Origin: JACCTU01 sp963798985
GTDB taxonomy: Bacteria > Actinomycetota > Thermoleophilia > Gaiellales > Gaiellaceae
Reading direction: 5' to 3'
Assembly (NCBI GenBank): GCA_963798985.1
Contig: CAWCVL010000002.1
Coordinates: 124,001 to 188,000, forward strand
Length of the DNA: 64,000 nt
The notes beneath the pieces are model-generated. The model worked only from the letters and a program-made list of their open reading frames with translations, made no database searches and was not told where the DNA came from. Shown here in pieces: positions 59,770 to 64,000 of the stretch. Both the position numbers and the translations under genes were made by a program. Each line of letters starts with the position of its first letter. The first letter of the stretch is position 1.

Positions 59770-60033
59770 ATGTCGCCAGTCCTCAAGGATCAGCAGTTCG
59801 GCCTGACGAATCGTCAGCGCCAGGTCGTCGCACTGATCGCAGCGGGCTGCTCGAACGACGAGGTCGGCGCGCAACTCGGCATTTCCCCGAGGACCGCGAA
59901 AGCGCACTGCGACGTGCTCCGGCAGAAGCTCGGAGTCCCTCGCCGTCGTCAGATCCCGGCCGCGTTCCGCACACTGACGGGCGAGGACCCGCTCGCACAC
60001 GACCTCGGCGCGGAAGGACGCGTCGGGGGCTGA
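59770..60033 (+). CDS. Stand-alone LuxR-type HTH protein
   Basis: 87 residues consisting almost only of a LuxR/GerE DNA-binding domain: QQFGLTNRQRQVVALIAAGC, SNDEVGAQLGISPRTAKAHC, DVLRQKLGVPRRRQIPAAFR. There is no receiver or sensor domain, as in short regulators such as WhiE- or GerE-like proteins. It lies between the deaminase and the MalT-like regulator and may work with either. The ATG at 59770 gives a start just before the fold. It is intact. Confidence 0.88.
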   Translation: MSPVLKDQQFGLTNRQRQVVALIAAGCSNDEVGAQLGISPRTAKAHCDVLRQKLGVPRRRQIPAAFRTLTGEDPLAHDLGAEGRVGG

Positions 60034-60164
60034 CGGCAAGGTGCCCGCGGCGGGCGGCCGACCCGCGGGCACCGCTCTCTCACCAAGTGACAACCCGCGC
60101 AAGGCGCGGTAGGGTCAAAAAGCGGGATTGCAGCCCCCGCGAACCGACGCGAGAGGGCACGGGT

Positions 60165-62687
60165 TTGGCTGAACAACGCCGCCACATCGTCAAGCGTCCG
60201 CGGCTCACAAGGCTGTTGGACGAATCAGAAGCGCGGATCATCCTGCTTGTGGCGCCCGCGGGCTACGGGAAGACCACCCTCACCCGCGACTGGGTCTCAG
60301 ATCTCTCTGGGCCGCGGGTGGCCTGGTACCGGGCGGAGTCAGCGGCCGCCGACTCAGCAGCTCTTGCCGCCGGTCTCGCCGAAGCGCTGAGCAAGGCCAC
60401 GGGCGGATCGAAACAGAGGCTGATTGCAAGGTTGTCGAGCGGTGGCCCGGTTCCCGAACCCGTGGGCTTGGCGAAGTTGGTCACCGAGGTAATCGGTGGA
60501 TCCCCTGACGACGTGCTGCTCGTCATCGACGACTACAACAGCGCATCGAGTCCCGAAGCCGAGCAACTAGTAGACGAGATGGCTCGCATCGCGCACTTCC
60601 GTCTCGTCATAACGACTCGAACCCGTCCGTCGTGGGCTACGGCACGACGCTTGCTCTACGGCGAGATCTATGAACTCGGCCGCGAGATGCTCGCAATGGA
60701 TCAAGAGGAAGCCGCACGCGTCCTCGCTCGCAACGGTCAGCGACCACTCCCCGGGCTGGTCGCCCTTGCAGCAGGCTGGCCAGCCGTCATCGGGCTGGCG
60801 GCCGCGTCGGGGTCTGTTGACGTGCCAGAGCACGTTCTTGCGGACACGCTCTACGAGTTCTTCGCGCAAGAAGTCGTTCAATCTCTTCCGGCCGCTGCCC
60901 GTGCCGCGCTCCACGCGCTAGGGCTTGCGCCGACTATTACTCCACGAGTTGTCGATGCTCTACTCGAGGGCAATGCAGAAGCGGTACTCGGCTCGGCGGT
61001 AGCGGCTGGAGTGTTGTCAGCAGAGGAAAGCGGCAACTACTACATTCATCCACTCTTTCGAGAGTTTCTTCTGCGTGATCGGGATGGCCTGAACTCGGAC
61101 GAGCTCGCGCATGATGCACGCCTAGTCGCTGAGGCGTTGGCGAGGGACGGGGAGTGGGATGCCGCCTTCGACGTTGCGCGCCGCACATCCCTCGCCGACG
61201 TGATCGCGAAGTTGTTCGAGGCTGCAGGCACGGAGCTGTTGCTAGCCGGTCGGATCACCTCGCTCAAGGCATGGGTTGAACAGGCGCATGACTTGCGGAT
61301 CACATCGCCCCACATCGATCTCGTCGCGGCTGAGGTGGCATTCCGCACCGGGGAACCCGCAGCCGCCGAAACCCTGGCGCTTCGCGCCGCACGTCGCTCC
61401 ACGCATGACGCGACTACTCAGCGAGCATTGGTCCGTGCCGCGCGCGCAGCGACTTTCGATGACCGACCGCAGGTGGGAGCGGATCACGCCATGCGCGCGT
61501 GTGAACTTGCAAGAGACGACGCCTCGCTCCGCGCCGCGCTGTACGCACGATTCTTGGCCGAAGTGGAACTTGAAAACCCAGAAGCCACCCAATACCTGGA
61601 CGCCTTCGCTGCTACTGACCTCAGTCCAGATGACATGCTGAGGCTCGGTGGCGGTCGCTTGTTCCATGCCCATCGGTTGGGCCCGCTCTATCCGTGTATC
61701 GATGAGACTCGGCCGCTTGAGATTCTGCTCTCGAGTGCGTCTGACCCGTTCATAGCCTCGTCGTACCTGACGACGCGTGCACGCGCTCTGTTCAGCGCCG
61801 CTGAGTACTCCGAAGCCTGGGGCGCTATCGAACAGGCGCTTGACGAGGCCCGGCGTTCCCACCTCGAGTTTGCGATCCCACACATTCTCGCAGCTAAGGC
61901 GCACACCGCCACTGCCTTGAATCGCAACAGCGAGTTCCGCCGACTGATGGCGGAGCTCGAGATCACGGCGAGATCTAGCGCTCACCTTGTCGCTAACACA
62001 GCTCTCCTGCGCGCCCAAGCGCACCTAGTGAGCCAGCGATACACCGCGGCTTTGCAGGTACTACGAGAGGCACCTATTCCTGCCGACCGTGGTACTCACG
62101 CCGAACTGCTCGCCTATCTCGCTCTCACTCTCTCCTTGCTAGAGCATTCCCAGGAGGCCGCGCTGTACGCGCACCAAGCTGTTGAACTCTCGCGGAGCGC
62201 AGAACCGCGGGTTGTCGTCGGGCTCGTCAATGTCGTGATTGCCTCGAACCAGGGCTCTTCGCTTGGCAGCGAACTCTCTTCCGCGATCAAGCTCGTCGGG
62301 GCAACCGGCTTCGTCGACCCGATTGTTACGCTCTTTCGCGCATGTCCTAAGTTCGCTCCTCAGATCGCTTCATTCGTTAGGACCGACCTCAATGCCACTG
62401 CCATTCGACCGAAGATTGAGCGGTGGGCAAGGCAGGTGTCCAAACGGACTGGCAGCCTGACTGCACGCGAGGCCGAGGTCCTAGAACTCGTCGCGGGCGG
62501 CGGTTCGAATCGCGAGATCGCCCAACGGCTCTTCATCAGTGAGCCGACGGTAAAGGTTCACTTAAGGCACATCTACGAGAAGCTCGGCGTTCGCAATCGT
62601 GCTGAAGCTTCAGCACGCGCCGTACGGAACTCTTACGCCGCGACCTCAACCGAGGTCGGGGACTCCGAATCGGCCTGGACCGCCTGA
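60165..62687 (+). CDS. MalT-like LuxR-family (LAL/STAND) transcription activator
   Basis: 840 residues from TTG 60165. The N-terminal STAND NTPase has Walker A IILLVAPAGYGKTTLTRDWV (~30-50), Walker B DDVLLVIDDYNSASSPEAEQ (~110) and the sensor stretch HFRLVITTRTRPSWATARRL. A winged-helix part and a long helical TPR-like region (~300-760, such as TLALRAARRSTHDATTQRAL) follow. The C-terminal LuxR HTH reads SLTAREAEVLELVAGGGSNR then EIAQRLFISEPTVKVHLRHI and YEKLGVRNRAEASARAV. Such regulators bind an inducer and ATP, then activate nearby genes. The 3' end overlaps the HD-GYP gene by 55 bases, convergently. Base composition is lower in GC than to its left. Confidence 0.93.
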   Translation: MAEQRRHIVKRPRLTRLLDESEARIILLVAPAGYGKTTLTRDWVSDLSGPRVAWYRAESAAADSAALAAGLAEALSKATGGSKQRLIARLSSGGPVPEPVGLAKLVTEVIGGSPDDVLLVIDDYNSASSPEAEQLVDEMARIAHFRLVITTRTRPSWATARRLLYGEIYELGREMLAMDQEEAARVLARNGQRPLPGLVALAAGWPAVIGLAAASGSVDVPEHVLADTLYEFFAQEVVQSLPAAARAALHALGLAPTITPRVVDALLEGNAEAVLGSAVAAGVLSAEESGNYYIHPLFREFLLRDRDGLNSDELAHDARLVAEALARDGEWDAAFDVARRTSLADVIAKLFEAAGTELLLAGRITSLKAWVEQAHDLRITSPHIDLVAAEVAFRTGEPAAAETLALRAARRSTHDATTQRALVRAARAATFDDRPQVGADHAMRACELARDDASLRAALYARFLAEVELENPEATQYLDAFAATDLSPDDMLRLGGGRLFHAHRLGPLYPCIDETRPLEILLSSASDPFIASSYLTTRARALFSAAEYSEAWGAIEQALDEARRSHLEFAIPHILAAKAHTATALNRNSEFRRLMAELEITARSSAHLVANTALLRAQAHLVSQRYTAALQVLREAPIPADRGTHAELLAYLALTLSLLEHSQEAALYAHQAVELSRSAEPRVVVGLVNVVIASNQGSSLGSELSSAIKLVGATGFVDPIVTLFRACPKFAPQIASFVRTDLNATAIRPKIERWARQVSKRTGSLTAREAEVLELVAGGGSNREIAQRLFISEPTVKVHLRHIYEKLGVRNRAEASARAVRNSYAATSTEVGDSESAWTA

Positions 62688-64000
62688 CTGCCAAACGTAA
62701 AGTCCGGAGCGGTCCCAAGCCGGTACGGCTCATCAGCTGATGCAAGAATCGCCTCGAACGCTGCCACCACTGATGTATCGAACTGACTCTCTACCGCCTG
62801 CGCAAGCCTGAGACGCGCAACCCGACTCGGCATCGCATCGCGATATGGCCGATCGGATGTCATCGCGTTGTACGCATCCGCGACCGAGATGATGCGCGAG
62901 ACAAGTGGCGTGTTCGCCCCCACGAGTTTGTCCGGATACCCCTGGCCGTCGACACGCTCGTGATGATGGCGCACGATAGACGCGATCTCAGCGTAGTCGT
63001 CGACGTTCGCGAGGATCCGCTCACCGATCTCACTGTGCGCCTCCATCAGACGTCGCTCTTCAAGAGTTAGTGGCCCTTCCTTTTCGAGGAGCCCCGGAGG
63101 GAGTCCGATCTTCCCGATGTCGTGTACAAGGCCGGCGAGGTGACACTTGCGTTGATCCTCCTCGCTCAGTCCCATTCGCCGGGCAATGTCACGCGAGTAG
63201 ATCGCAACGGCCGCCGAGTGGCCGGCTGTATACCTGTCTCGCGCGTCAAGGGTCGCAACCAGCGCGGTCGCGAAGGACAGATTGGCGCGCTCGAGTCGCT
63301 CGTTCGCTCCGACTAGCTCTTCTGCCAACTGCCGTTGCTCCTGGTAAAGGACGAAGAGGCGCTGCGCAGCAATTGCGGGGACGAAGAACAGCAAGGCAGT
63401 CCACGCAGACACTTGCTCGTAGCCGTACGCGAGGACAGCAATAACAGGTGTGAACAGAGGGATGGTCGCTACCAAGCAGTCTCGTCATCGCCTGAAGCGT
63501 CGCGGTGATTGATCCCGACTTTCGAATCGCAAGGGTTCCTGCGGCAACTGCAGCGTCAGTGACTGCTTCGACCACCCCAGCAACCGCAACTGCGACCAGT
63601 AGTTGCCCAAAGGTTGGTTCATAGGCAAGTAGTGACTGTGCCGCAAGCCCGGCCAACCCGCCGGCAAGAACCCTCGTCGATGTCCAGATGAGCCATCGCT
63701 CGTACGGCGGGCGGAACTCCGAGACCAGAGCGGCCGCTCCAACGGCCATCGCCGCGAAGGGCCCGTAGACCACCGCGGCGAAGAGAACCGGCATCACCGA
63801 TACCGACATCTCAAGATTGGTCGTGAGGCGAACGCTCTGTTTCTCCGCCATCCAAGCGACGAAGGCCAGCGCGCCGACAGCAAGCAGGGGGAATGACCCG
63901 CCCGCCCCCTGCTGCGGCGAGGCCCAACGCTAGAGCGATGGCGCCCACCGTAAGGGCAAGGGCGTACGCCTCGATAGCGACTGGGCGGCGAAAGCCTGTC
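62633..64000 (-). CDS. Membrane HD-GYP phosphodiesterase, 5' end outside window, frameshifted
   Basis: Predicted c-di-GMP phosphodiesterase. The visible part starts in membrane helices at the right edge (VAIEAYALALTVGAIALALG, VMPVLFAAVVYGPFAAMAVG, VLAGGLAGLAAQSLLAYEP). A short coiled linker LYQEQRQLAEELVGANERLE leads to the HD-GYP domain: RDRYTAGHSAAVAIYSRDIA, CHLAGLVHDIGKIGLPPGLL (HD pair), IASIVRHHHERVDGQGYPDK (HHExxDGxGYP) and ISVADAYNAMTSDRPYRDAM. All catalytic positions are present. Indels lie near 63480 and near 63900, the latter in a G/C run. The start codon is not in the window. Confidence 0.9.

Noticed and set aside
1..64000. tRNA, rRNA, riboswitch or transposase genes
   Set aside because: I looked for cloverleaf arms with TTCGA-type T-loops, conserved rRNA stretches, known riboswitch cores and DDE or tyrosine-recombinase motifs and saw none that I could support.

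Overview
The window is a very GC-rich, tightly packed bacterial chromosome segment. GTG and TTG starts are common, stops and starts often overlap by 4 bases, and the gene content suggests an actinobacterium of the Thermoleophilia (Gaiellales or Solirubrobacterales) type; that placement is inference from gene content and composition. About half of the recognisable proteins are broken by single-base indels. Where the correct frame can be rebuilt, most are one extra base in a short homopolymer, in genes as essential as glmS, guaA, murI and rph. I therefore read them as sequence or assembly errors in a long-read or metagenome contig, not as pseudogenes, and annotate whole genes across them.

Layout, left part. 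1-17143: housekeeping genes, mostly on the minus strand. These are UDG-MFS-rplM-rpsI-glmM-glmS, then guaB-guaA, then pyrF-LysM-dacA-pfkB, then roadblock-small membrane protein-pyrE-hup, then murI-rph-mgtC-rdgB. acyP, a PGRP amidase and yihY lie on the plus strand. 17176-22658: plus-strand genes for a secreted hydrolase, an orphan solute-binding protein, an unrecognised secreted protein, a DUF72 protein and a class I amidotransferase. 22655-34389: an alpha-glucan uptake and degradation locus (malE-malF-malG-GH13-ATPase-secreted alpha-amylase, running on into alkA and an unknown gene) with a divergent LacI regulator. Promoters and LacI-type operators are visible in the malE-lacI interval, and a perfect hairpin separates malE from malF.

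Middle part. 34409-35583: a stand-alone AAA ATPase with a perfect TATAAT box just upstream of its start. 35584-39830: a four-gene operon of a selenium-binding/methanethiol oxidase family protein, a 38-residue membrane peptide, a TetR regulator and a hydrolase-glycosyltransferase fusion, behind a clear promoter and palindromic operator. 39796-46664: tyrosine/homogentisate catabolism (hppD, a cation-efflux protein, a fumarylacetoacetase-like hydrolase, hmgA) with a sarcosine-oxidase-like flavoprotein and a HAD phosphatase, interrupted by a Thr-rich secreted protein.

Right part. 46712-59707: a FabL-like enoyl reductase, a methyltransferase, proline dehydrogenase, a secreted glycosidase, xseA-xseB, a cNMP-binding protein, an EF-hand protein, glycerate kinase, a flippase-like membrane protein, a PimA-like glycosyltransferase and adenosine deaminase. 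59770-64000: a LuxR-type signalling patch (a lone LuxR HTH, a MalT-like 840-residue regulator and a membrane HD-GYP phosphodiesterase) of visibly lower GC. A 27-base near-palindrome occurs twice, at 4121 and 47728. I saw no tRNA, rRNA, CRISPR or transposase, and no stretch over 300 bases without a gene.
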